Source: Nostoc sp. NMS9
Lineage (GTDB): Bacteria; Cyanobacteriota; Cyanobacteriia; Cyanobacteriales; Nostocaceae
Reading direction: 5' to 3'
DNA length: 64,000 bases
NCBI RefSeq assembly: GCF_017114995.1
Contig: NZ_JABXKL010000092.1
Location: 62,001-126,000 of the forward strand
A model generated the notes under the pieces. It was not told the DNA's origin and did not search any database. It saw nothing but the letters and a program-made list of their open reading frames with translations. The position numbers and the translations under genes were made by a program. Numbering within the stretch: the first letter of the stretch is position 1; every line of letters starts with the position of its first letter. Shown in pieces: positions 35,574 to 44,400 of the stretch.

Positions 35574-37127
35574 TTAACGAACCCTTCTCAACTCTACACT
35601 TACCGCGATCGCAAAATCATTGAGAGATGGATGTTGTTTTTGTTTTGCTTGTAATTCCTCGCCCAAATGCTTGTAGGCAGATGGATCTATTGGGATCAGA
35701 AACTCCTCAAGCAAGTTCCCTGCTTGACGACGGCTACTCAGACCCATATCCTGAAGCAATTCATCAATGTAGTGGAATGTAAAAGGAATTAAACATGCTC
35801 CACTGACGAAAGCATAGGGTCTATCTTTCTTCCTCCATTCTAACTCTGCTGTTACATCATCTAGCATCTGTTCCGGGGATGGTAAAGGTATACTACCTTT
35901 GACATACTCTGATAACCATCTAGCACCAATTTCTGCTGATAACTGGGCACAGAAAGTATAGTTATAACCAACAAAACCCATCTGTGGAACATGAGGGTGA
36001 ATGAGATGGCGGTAAAGATAGATAGTGCCTTGCTCATCAAATACGTGCCTGTGGTACTTTTTTTCTAAAAAAGGGATATTCTGAAGAAAACCTGTGCCAA
36101 AGACAACAACATCTGCCTGTATTTGTTCGCCGTTATCCAATTCGACACCACTAGCAAAAAACTTGTTGATTTTTGTCTTAACAGCACGGATTTTACCTGC
36201 GCGTACATATTCAAAAAAGCCTTTAGGCACTAAGCCGATACTACAACCAATCAATTTGTTCATCGGTTGTTTGGGCACCATTCCACAAGCATCAAGGGGA
36301 AACTGTAAGCGCAGGATAGTCTCATTTAGCCGCCAGAATGCCCACACCAGTGGCTTCCCAAAACTATGCAGCCACTTTTCCCATCCTTGAAGTTTATGAT
36401 AAGGCATCCAAGTTTCTGCAAACCGAGTCAGGAAAATATACTTGATGTTCAACAAACCGAGAAAGAAGTTGGGAACTTTCCACAGCGCTTGACGGAAGAC
36501 AAGGGTACATTCCTTGGCCTTGCTAGCTGCGAGATTCGCCAGATCGGTGGCTGATTTGCCAAAACCGACAACAACCACTCGCTTGCCCTCAATTACAGAG
36601 CCGTCATTAAAGTCGTTAGTATGTATTACTTGACCTCCGGCGGCAATGAACTCTTCCATTCCCGGCAAGTTAGGAATGTAAGGAATATCACAAAGACCAT
36701 TGCAGACAATCACAAAGTCGAACTCGTAATTTTGTTTTCCGATCTCCTTACTATCTTCTTGAAAGCTAACACTAACTATCCATCCAGGAATATTTTCTGA
36801 TTTGCGCTCTACTTTAGTTACTTTTGCACCGAACTGAATTTTTTCTGTGACACCAAAGTATTGGGCATAGGATTCAAGGTAAGCGCATATTTGCTCTCCT
36901 GAAGGCCATTCTGGATAAGAGGCAGGCATAGGATAGTCTGAGAAAGCATAGGTGTCTCTGGGATTTTGGATCGACAGTCCTGGGTAAGTTCTCGACCTTT
37001 CCCACACACCACCAAGTCCCTGCCGTTTCTCGAACAATGTCACTTCGTAACCTTCCTCAAGAAACGTCTTTGCTGAGACTAATCCGCTGACTCCAGCCCC
37101 AATCACGCATACTTGTTTCACGGTCAT
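35574..37127 (-). CDS. Class B flavin-containing monooxygenase
   Basis: A 517-aa two-dinucleotide-domain flavoenzyme. FAD binds at VCVIGAGVSGLVSA (residues 7-20), NADPH at VVVVGFGKSATDLA (about 190-203). The FMO fingerprint FxGxxxHxxxF is recognisable as G-x3-H-x3-F in GGQVIHTNDF. It is related to N-hydroxylating and S-oxygenating FMOs and Baeyer-Villiger enzymes. It follows the tryptophan halogenase with 16 bp between them, so the two are almost certainly cotranscribed, and it should act on the same amine or indole substrate. Single-component halogenases such as AetF belong to this wider superfamily, so halogenation is an alternative activity. Confidence 0.88.
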   Translation of the reverse strand: MTVKQVCVIGAGVSGLVSAKTFLEEGYEVTLFEKRQGLGGVWERSRTYPGLSIQNPRDTYAFSDYPMPASYPEWPSGEQICAYLESYAQYFGVTEKIQFGAKVTKVERKSENIPGWIVSVSFQEDSKEIGKQNYEFDFVIVCNGLCDIPYIPNLPGMEEFIAAGGQVIHTNDFNDGSVIEGKRVVVVGFGKSATDLANLAASKAKECTLVFRQALWKVPNFFLGLLNIKYIFLTRFAETWMPYHKLQGWEKWLHSFGKPLVWAFWRLNETILRLQFPLDACGMVPKQPMNKLIGCSIGLVPKGFFEYVRAGKIRAVKTKINKFFASGVELDNGEQIQADVVVFGTGFLQNIPFLEKKYHRHVFDEQGTIYLYRHLIHPHVPQMGFVGYNYTFCAQLSAEIGARWLSEYVKGSIPLPSPEQMLDDVTAELEWRKKDRPYAFVSGACLIPFTFHYIDELLQDMGLSSRRQAGNLLEEFLIPIDPSAYKHLGEELQAKQKQHPSLNDFAIAVSVELRRVR

Positions 37128-37143
37128 ATTGGATTCTCCTAAA

Positions 37144-38793
37144 TTATGAAATTAGTGTAGGAATCTGATATGAGCGATCGCTAATCACACTAAGATACTC
37201 CGACTGTTCTTGTGACTTGATTACATGAGTTAAGTATTCATACTGAGACGGTAAAGTTGAAGTTAAGTAATTGGCTCTTTCCCTAATTTCCAAAAATGCA
37301 GCCTCGGCGTTGTGATTTCCGATATGTTCTAAAATGGGAAGACTACTTTCAGGCATGTAATTTAGCCCCAGCAACATTACCGAATAAGAGTAAGACTCAA
37401 AGCCGTGGTATTTTGGGTTGATAGTCTTATTGCTTGGCAGTCTATTTTTCCATAATCTTAATTTTTCCTGTAGTTCTGTTGGAACTTTGATATTGTTCTT
37501 AGTTGCTTTCCAGAACTCTGTGTCGGTGCGATCGCTAGCATGGTAATGAAGTGTCAAAAATTCTCGCACACCATCTATGCAGTCAGCGACAACTTTGTTA
37601 TAGCTGTGAATTAGCTCTTGATTAAAAGATTTGCTGGGAAAGTGGTTAACTAACTCTTCAATTCCATGTTGAATAAAGAAGATGCCTGTAGATTCTAGTG
37701 GTTCGACAAATCCACTGGAGAGGCCAATTGCTACACAGTTTTTCACCCATGAGTTTCTGTTACGGCCAATCCGCATCTTGATATGAGAGGCTTGACGATG
37801 ATCGGCAGCGACTCCCAAATGCTGGCGAAATTCCTGTTCTGCGTCCTCAGCAGAAATGAATGCACTTGAATAAACATACCCAGTACCGTTTCTGCCATAC
37901 AAAGGTATATTCCAGACCCAACCAGACGAAAGTGCAGTTGAGGTGGTGTAAGGGTTGATGCCATCTTTTTTGATATCGGTTGGTATCTGCATTGCGATCG
38001 CGCGATCGCACAACAGTGAATCTGAATAAGAAATGAATGGCTCACCAAGGGCTTTGTTGATCAAAAGACCACGGAAACCAGTACAGTCAATGAAAAGGTC
38101 GCCACCGAGAATGCCATGCTCTTTGGTTGTGAGACTATCTATGCTCCCATCCTCAGTTAACTTAATATCCACCACATCATCAACAATTTGCTTCACTCTC
38201 CTTTCCATTGCATAATCTTTCATGAATCTTGCGAGTAGATTCGCATCAAAATGATAGGCATAGGGGTATTGAATCTTTAACTTATCCAGGATATTTTTCT
38301 TGACGATATGATCTTGAGAGAATTCATTTTGAACTTTGTTGTCAAAGACTTTACCATCTAAATATCTCGGCGATAGTTGACGATCGCACAGCCAGGGAAT
38401 TAGAAAGCAAGCATAATCAAATGCTTCTTGGTCTTTCTTCATTTTTAGCCACCATTCAGAGATATCAAAGCCGTCGATGACCTCATATCTCTGGAAAGGA
38501 TGGTAGAAGTTTTGACCCTTCGCATTCCAGTTGACAAACTTAATTGCCATCTTATATGTGGCATTACACTTTGGCATCCATTCATATTCTTGTAACCCAA
38601 GAAAATCAAAGAATACTTTGATGGTACTAAAAGTTGCTTCTCCAACACCAATTTTGGTGATATTAGATGATTCCACCAGAGTAATATTAATATTTTTATC
38701 TAGTGCTTTACTCAAATAAGCTGCCGTCATCCAACCGGCTGAACCACCACCAACAATTACAATATTTTGTACATCCTGTACATTCTGTGACAT
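37144..38793 (-). CDS. Flavin-dependent tryptophan halogenase
   Basis: The 549-aa enzyme is of the PrnA/RebH family and installs Cl or Br on tryptophan or an indole using FADH2, O2 and halide. The FAD motif is VIVGGGSAGWMTA (13-23). The catalytic Lys is K81 in CNATYKMAIKFVNW. The hallmark WxWxIP is at 292-297 (WVWNIP), and the second catalytic residue is E367 in FVEPLESTG. All are intact. The regiochemistry cannot be read. It needs a flavin reductase, none of which adjoins it. It is the middle gene of a three-gene operon with a haem-oxygenase-fold enzyme upstream and an FMO downstream. Confidence 0.95.
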   Translation of the reverse strand: MSQNVQDVQNIVIVGGGSAGWMTAAYLSKALDKNINITLVESSNITKIGVGEATFSTIKVFFDFLGLQEYEWMPKCNATYKMAIKFVNWNAKGQNFYHPFQRYEVIDGFDISEWWLKMKKDQEAFDYACFLIPWLCDRQLSPRYLDGKVFDNKVQNEFSQDHIVKKNILDKLKIQYPYAYHFDANLLARFMKDYAMERRVKQIVDDVVDIKLTEDGSIDSLTTKEHGILGGDLFIDCTGFRGLLINKALGEPFISYSDSLLCDRAIAMQIPTDIKKDGINPYTTSTALSSGWVWNIPLYGRNGTGYVYSSAFISAEDAEQEFRQHLGVAADHRQASHIKMRIGRNRNSWVKNCVAIGLSSGFVEPLESTGIFFIQHGIEELVNHFPSKSFNQELIHSYNKVVADCIDGVREFLTLHYHASDRTDTEFWKATKNNIKVPTELQEKLRLWKNRLPSNKTINPKYHGFESYSYSVMLLGLNYMPESSLPILEHIGNHNAEAAFLEIRERANYLTSTLPSQYEYLTHVIKSQEQSEYLSVISDRSYQIPTLIS

Positions 38794-38860
38794 AGTTAAA
38801 GTTCCTCTTTTCGTCTAAAATTAAGTATGCAAGTCAATTTAAAAAAGCTTGTTTGATAAT

Positions 38861-39574
38861 TTATGCAGCTTTCAGTTCTTGCTCGATTTTATGGGTTTCA
38901 GCATAGACCAAAAGTTCATTTGTGAATTGCGTAAAAACTGTAAATAAGTTCTCAACTAATTCACAAGCTTCTTGCCGAGCTTCTTCTGATAGTTGAATAT
39001 CTTGTAAAAATTGCTCTATTCCAGATGTACCCGTGATGTGACCAGTTTCAACATTCAGATGAAAATCGGCAAAATATCGGCATGGCTTTTGGGTAATGGC
39101 TTTAATTTCTTTACCAACCTCTGCCGCAGTTGAAAACATTATGTTACCTGTCGCTTCCAGAACTTCAATAACTATGATTTTCTGAATAGGAGTAGCATTT
39201 GAAGTATATCGATATAGTTGATAGTTTAGCCAGCGAGCATTTTTAGTTTCTTCACTCCAAAGGAATTTTAATGCATCACTAAATTTTAATGATTTGTCAA
39301 GTTCTAAGTTTTTCAAATCTTCCAAAAACCACAACCAATGATGATCATCTTCATAAGTATGCTTGTTAATTAATGCCTGAATTGGATCGTTTGTTGGTTC
39401 TACTCGCAAAAAATACTTATTAATTTCTCCAAAATTCATAATAAAATGAGCAGCACATGGTGCCCAAGCTAACCTTTGTCTAGGATTTATACTTTTGTTT
39501 TGCATAAAATTAAACAAGGGTAGTTGAGCATATTTTTGTTTTTTTTGTTCAATCAATGTTAGTACTTCTTGCAT
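38861..39574 (-). CDS. Haem-oxygenase-like diiron-type enzyme (possible AetD-like)
   Basis: A 237-aa, all-helical protein of the iron-containing redox / HDO superfamily. Likely metal ligands are the E-x2-H at E75 and H78 (YEDDHHW), Glu at 137 or 140 (EVLEATG), and residues in HLNVETGHI (H172, E176, H179). Their spacing is like UndA (E-x2-H, then Glu, then His). It is the first gene of the operon, 67 bp before the tryptophan halogenase. In aetokthonotoxin synthesis the HDO-fold AetD of similar size turns bromotryptophan into an indole-3-carbonitrile, so a nitrile- or oxime-forming role here is a reasonable inference. A decarboxylase or N-oxygenase role is also possible. Confidence 0.8.
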   Translation of the reverse strand: MQEVLTLIEQKKQKYAQLPLFNFMQNKSINPRQRLAWAPCAAHFIMNFGEINKYFLRVEPTNDPIQALINKHTYEDDHHWLWFLEDLKNLELDKSLKFSDALKFLWSEETKNARWLNYQLYRYTSNATPIQKIIVIEVLEATGNIMFSTAAEVGKEIKAITQKPCRYFADFHLNVETGHITGTSGIEQFLQDIQLSEEARQEACELVENLFTVFTQFTNELLVYAETHKIEQELKAA

Positions 39575-40115
39575 TTTTAGTTACATTTGTTATCAATATT
39601 TAATATCAAAAAAAAGGTAATTTATCGCTTCTTTTAGCCAGGATAATCTGCCCTAGTTTTGGTTGTTAAATCCCCAAAGTTTTGTTGATAGTCATTAGAT
39701 CAAAACCCACTATTTGAATAACAAATAATATCTAATTTGTTATATTGCAATACAGTTTAGTTAAGGGTTGGTAGATAATTAGTCTTTTAGGAGGTGATAA
39801 ATCGCGTCTCTACATCAGGGTTTTAGGCTTATCCGAACTGTATTTTGTTATATCGTATTGAAGCTAAGGCTAAATTGTAACCAGCTAATTTACTGTTGTT
39901 TGTTTTTACTTTAACTTCAATATCTCTATGTAATAAACGCAGCTTTTACTTAAGTGGACTTGTTAAGAAATGGTCTTATATGAGCGTTTCCTTTGCCCAG
40001 AAAAACCAAATCGGTCAGTTAAGCGTTCTACCCTAGCTAAGATTTGAAAGCAGACTCGTATATACTTGGAAATATTTTTAAATTTGTTATAGCTAAATAT
40101 AGTATCAATAATTAC
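39575..40115. promoter_or_regulatory. Upstream region of the halogenase operon
   Basis: A 540-bp AT-rich region that should carry the operon promoter near 39600-39700. It also contains the degraded MITE-like copy at 39748-39844. No gene is seen. Confidence 0.45.
39748..39844. mobile_element. Diverged MITE-like element
   Basis: Ends CAATACAGTTTAGTTAAGG and CTTATCCGAACTGTATT are the diverged inverted ends of the 18216-18326 element. Between them lies half of the palindrome core (GATAAATCGCGTCTCTAC). Confidence 0.55.
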
Positions 40116-40129
40116 TTCCAATACTCCAG

Positions 40130-40290
40130 TGCTACTGTAGACTCAGTAGTACGCCCAAATTCTTCTGGTGCCTATTGCAAATGTACTTAAGTACTAGGCT
40201 AATTTAATGTAATAATAATTACTAGCTAAGTAATGGAGGCTATAAACTCCTGGTTCTAGGTGGTCGGCATAGGCGATAATGCGATATCGC
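40130..40290 (-). pseudogene. Degenerate copy of the 3' end of the alpha-2-macroglobulin gene
   Basis: This block matches 41489-41650, the 3' end of the neighbouring macroglobulin-like gene, in the same orientation. The blocks TATAAACTCCTGGTTCTAGG (40240-40260) and CGCCCAAATTCTTCTGGTGC (40152-40171) are identical in both, separated by a diverged middle. It codes for the equivalent of YADHLEPGVYSLHYL and APEEFGR but no longer in one frame. It is therefore a relic of a duplication, with the transposase remnant inserted between the two copies. Confidence 0.8.
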
Positions 40291-40344
40291 CTTCTCTTCT
40301 CTCAGTAGCGGTAGTGCGTAGGCGTAGCCCGTCGTAGACATAGC

Positions 40345-41124
40345 TTCTGACAACGAGACGGCGGTATTTGCGTTGATACCAAGCAAAACAACGCTCCTGC
40401 TGAAATCTAGGAACAGAGATTTTGATGGGTCTTGCTCTGTTTTTCTTAGTTTTCCAGACTCGTTTTGGGATTTGAGGACGAATACCTCGTTTACGTAGGT
40501 CAGCACGTTTTTGTTTCGAGTAGTACCCTTTATCAGCAGCCAGCACCTTGATTCGTTTACGTGGTCTGCCGCGTTTTAATGTTTTGAGTTTGACTTTATC
40601 AAGTAGAAGTATTACTTGTTCTCTTTCGTTACCATTGGCTGGGGTAGTGCAATTAGCCTTAGTTTATTCCACCACCTTCAGTCAGCGTGTGAATGAGAAT
40701 ACCTTTACCTTTGCCACCATCGGCTACGTCTGAACCTCCTCCTTTCCCAGGGGGAAAAAGACCCGTCAACCGCGCCAAAGTTCCAGTTTATCAGTCCCTG
40801 ATCATTAGCGTAGGCGTAGCCCGCCGCAGGCATCGCTAATATACGCGCCTGTAAATGTTCAAATGTTCCATCCTCACGCCATCGTTTTAACCATCGGTGG
40901 GACGAGCTTTTAGATCCCCATGTCTCCCCACGCGGCAGATCACACCATCGACACCCAGTAATCAAAATGTACAACAGGCTATTTAATACATGGCGATATG
41001 GTGCATGAGGCATTCCTTTACCACGCTTGGATGCCTGCTTAGAAAATATATCCTCAAATAACTTCCATTCCAGGTCGCTCAAGCCCTCAAAACGTCCAGC
41101 CATCAACGGATACACCCAACTCAA
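40345..41124 (-). pseudogene. Decayed IS5-type transposase
   Basis: Pieces in three frames reconstruct one transposase. The N-terminal part from 41124 has LSDLEWKLFEDIF, RHVLNSLLYILITGCRWCDLP and INWNFGAVDGSFSP. A middle piece reads SDVADGGKGKGILIHTLTEG. The C-terminal part has LAADKGYYSKQKRADLRKRG and ERCFAWYQRKYRRLVVR. Several frameshifts and at least one stop separate them. A 36-bp GCGTAGGCGTAGCCCGC repeat copy (40805-40840) is inserted in frame as MPAAGYAYA, and another (40313-40345) cuts the 3' end. I could not find clean IS ends. Confidence 0.8.
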
Positions 41125-41136
41125 TTCAAAAATAGA

Positions 41137-41436
41137 TTACCACAATCTGCCATTAGTGGGATAGGTTCTTACTCCATGTGTCAACATCACAGCAATTAAT
41201 CGCGCATCGTGGACGCGCTTACCCATAACTTTATAAGTGGTGATGTAACTCAACCAATAGGTGAATATCTGCGGATTGTCTTCAAGTAACGTAAATTGAT
41301 CAAGAATTTGTTCCACCTCTGTGTGTGTCTGTTTGGCATTCCATCCTAAACCATTGACAGCAATTGGGCGAGTCGCAACTACCCAAAACTCTATCAGCAC
41401 TTGAGGAGTAATGACACACTCCTCACCTTGAACATT
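41137..41436 (-). pseudogene. PIN-domain (VapC-like) gene fragment
   Basis: The frame encodes the middle of a PIN toxin: ECVITPQVLIEFWVVATRP, IAVNGLGWN, and MGKRVHDARLIAVMLTHGV, the second acidic motif. The N-terminal Asp segment is missing at the macroglobulin end. After LTHGV the reading turns to unrelated residues and stops where the transposase begins. The insertion therefore probably truncated it. Confidence 0.75.
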
Positions 41437-41466
41437 TCTAGATTCCCTTTCTTACATCTTAAATTG

Positions 41467-44400
41467 TCACAACTTATCCTCAACCACCAATGTAGACTCA
41501 GCAGTTCGCCCAAATTCTTCTGGTGCATATTGCAAGTGAACTTCAGCACCAGGCCAGGAAAATGTACCAGGAGTAACAGAACGGACTAAGTAGTGCAGGC
41601 TATAAACTCCTGGTTCTAGGTGGTCGGCGTAGGCGATAATGCGATCGCGGTAGATATTTTTAAAGCCAAGTTCCCAGCTATCGGCTTTTGCTTGTAATGC
41701 AGCTGTAGCAGTTTGAAAACTTGCATCCACCGCCTCAAAACCTGATGGTAACGGATCTTTAATCACCAGATGATCTACAGGATGATCGGCGATGATTTCT
41801 AAACCAATATCAAACACCTGTCCAGAGGCTAAAGTCAAGGGTTTATCGAAAGCATAAAGACCTGTTTTTTGCAAAATTTTCTCTTTATTTACTTGACTAA
41901 TTTCTCGTGTTATGCGTAGTCCGTTAAACCTGCCTGCTTGATTACCTTGCAAGCGATAATTATAAGCGACAAGATAGTGTAAAGTGCCATTACCTGATTT
42001 TTGCAGCGTTAAATCATTACGACCACGAGGTAATTTATTCATCGGCACATTTAGCTGTAAGCTATGATTTTGGTAGCCATTAAATCTATTTTCTCCTAAT
42101 TTATTACCAGGTAATTCGACTGTGGCAACAAAATTAGGCGGTGTGGGTTGCAGTTGACTATAATCTACCAAAGCTGTTAAAGCTTGAGCATTATTATAGT
42201 TGGTTTGCCATGTACCATCCCGTCGCAATGCCAGAAGACTTTGAAATAACTTATCTATAACTTCGGGTTTACTCTGCTTGGCAATAAATAAGCGTAAAGC
42301 TTGTGCTTGCGTCATGGTAGATGAACTCATCCATCCCCAACTGCTGGGTAAACTTACAACTGCTGTACGGCCAGTTTCATAAATATTCTGTTGCAGCTTG
42401 TTCACTAATTGTTGAGATTCATCTTGCCATTCTGGGAATTGAGATAAGTATCGCGCTAGTTTAATTTGAGTTGCTACATCAAAGTTATTGCGCTGTTCAT
42501 AAATATCTACAAGGAAAGTATTGCGTTTGTCTCCCAATTCTGCTAAAGAGATTAAAGCATTAAGTTGCAGTTGCCTTTTACAGAGTAGTTGTTTGCAAAA
42601 CTCATATTCTCCAGGATTCGCCAGAACTTTTTGCAGATAAGCTTTTAGGCGAGACAGCATTGCAGAATCGACTAAATTAGGGAACACTTGACTGGCTTTA
42701 GCCAAAGATTCTCCCGTATATGAAGAAACCCAAGGGTCGGATTTTTCTTGTCCGGGAAAAGCAGCAAAACCACCATCGGCTATTTGGAGTTTTTGTAATT
42801 TTTCAATTGCTTGGCTTGCTTGTTGACTAGGATTAAATTCTGCAAATGTCTGACCATATTTCTGTGCAATAGTTTGCAAATTAGCAGCAATTATTAATTG
42901 ACTCGCTGCCGGTTCTGTAAATGGTAAATCATCATCTTCTAAAACTTGTTTTGCTGGCGCTTTAATTTCTGGAATCAAAGTACTCGCCAACTGAATATCT
43001 AAACCTCCCGCATCAGGGAAGGTATTTTTATCGACATTCAGGGGAATTTTCACCTGTTTTTCAGTGACACCAGATTCAACGACTTGTTCTGTAATTTCAA
43101 TTGGCTTAATTTCCAAGGGTACTTCAAAAGCATCTGCGGCTGTACCATTTAGCTGAGTGGTAAAGCGAACTTTACCAACTCCCACGCTATCCGCCAGCAT
43201 GGGAAAGCGATAAGCATGAGTTGCGGATTCAGCTTTGGTTTGCAAAGCAGTGGCTGTGGGGTTTTTGTCAGCAAACTTCACTGTACCGCTAAGTTCGCCA
43301 TTAATTGAGAGATTTCCTGTATTCCCAGTGTTGTTAGTTACAGATAAACCAGCGAGAATGCGATCGCCTGGACGGGCAAATTGTGGCAAGATGGCATTAG
43401 TGAGCAGTGGCTTGGTGGTGATAAACGTTGTGTCCCCATTCCCGAAACGCAGATTTCCATCCGTAGCGACAGCCATCACTCGCCATGTAGTTAAGTCATC
43501 CGGGAGTTTAAAGGTTATCTGTGCATTACCACTTGCATCGGTAAGCACAGAACCGTTGTAGTAAGCTAAGGCTTTAAAATCGGTGCGAGTGCGAGTATTT
43601 GCAGCAGCAGTTGAGAAACCACCGCCATAACCCCAACCTTTGGGTTTAGCTACATCTTGTGCTTGTAATATGACATCTGGTCGATTATCGCTAAAACGCG
43701 TAGAAATTGGCTGTTCTGCATAAACTGTATCTACCAAATCTGGCGGACGATAACCAGAAAGTTGTAACACCGCCTCGTTTACCACCATGACTGTAAACTG
43801 TCCTTTGGTGGGGTTTCCTTGATTGTCCTTCAGTTCTAGTTGTACTGTTTCCTCTGCACCAGGTTCTAATGATGCTTGCACTGGTTTAACTTGCAGTTTT
43901 AAATACTTATCTTCTAAATTAACTTTAAAAGGTGTAAAACCAATCTTCACCAAGTTATCTAAACTTCCCGCTTCCACTTGGTTTATGGGTTTACCCTGTC
44001 TTACTAACACAGCTTCAATGGCTGCGTTTGGCAGCATTTCTGGGGTGACTTTAAACTGAATTTGTGGTGCGCCTCCCTGAACTTTAATAATCTGCTGATA
44101 AAGGGGTTTGTCTTTAATCACAGCAAAGTACAATTCTGCATCTAGATAGGGAGATTGAATTAGGGCAGTAGCAGTTTCACCAGGTTTAAATTCTTTTTTA
44201 TCTAATTTAACTTCTAAAATATCTTCTTCTCTAGAACCCCAAAATACTGGATTTTCTCCAGTTGCCCAAATTTGTAAATCTGTGGCACTTAATTCACCTT
44301 TAGCACCGCTAAAATTAACTCTAATCCGATATGAAGCAGATTCCGGTGCTGTCAAATTTACCGATTGCGGATTATTCGCAGATGTAATTTCTACTTGTCC

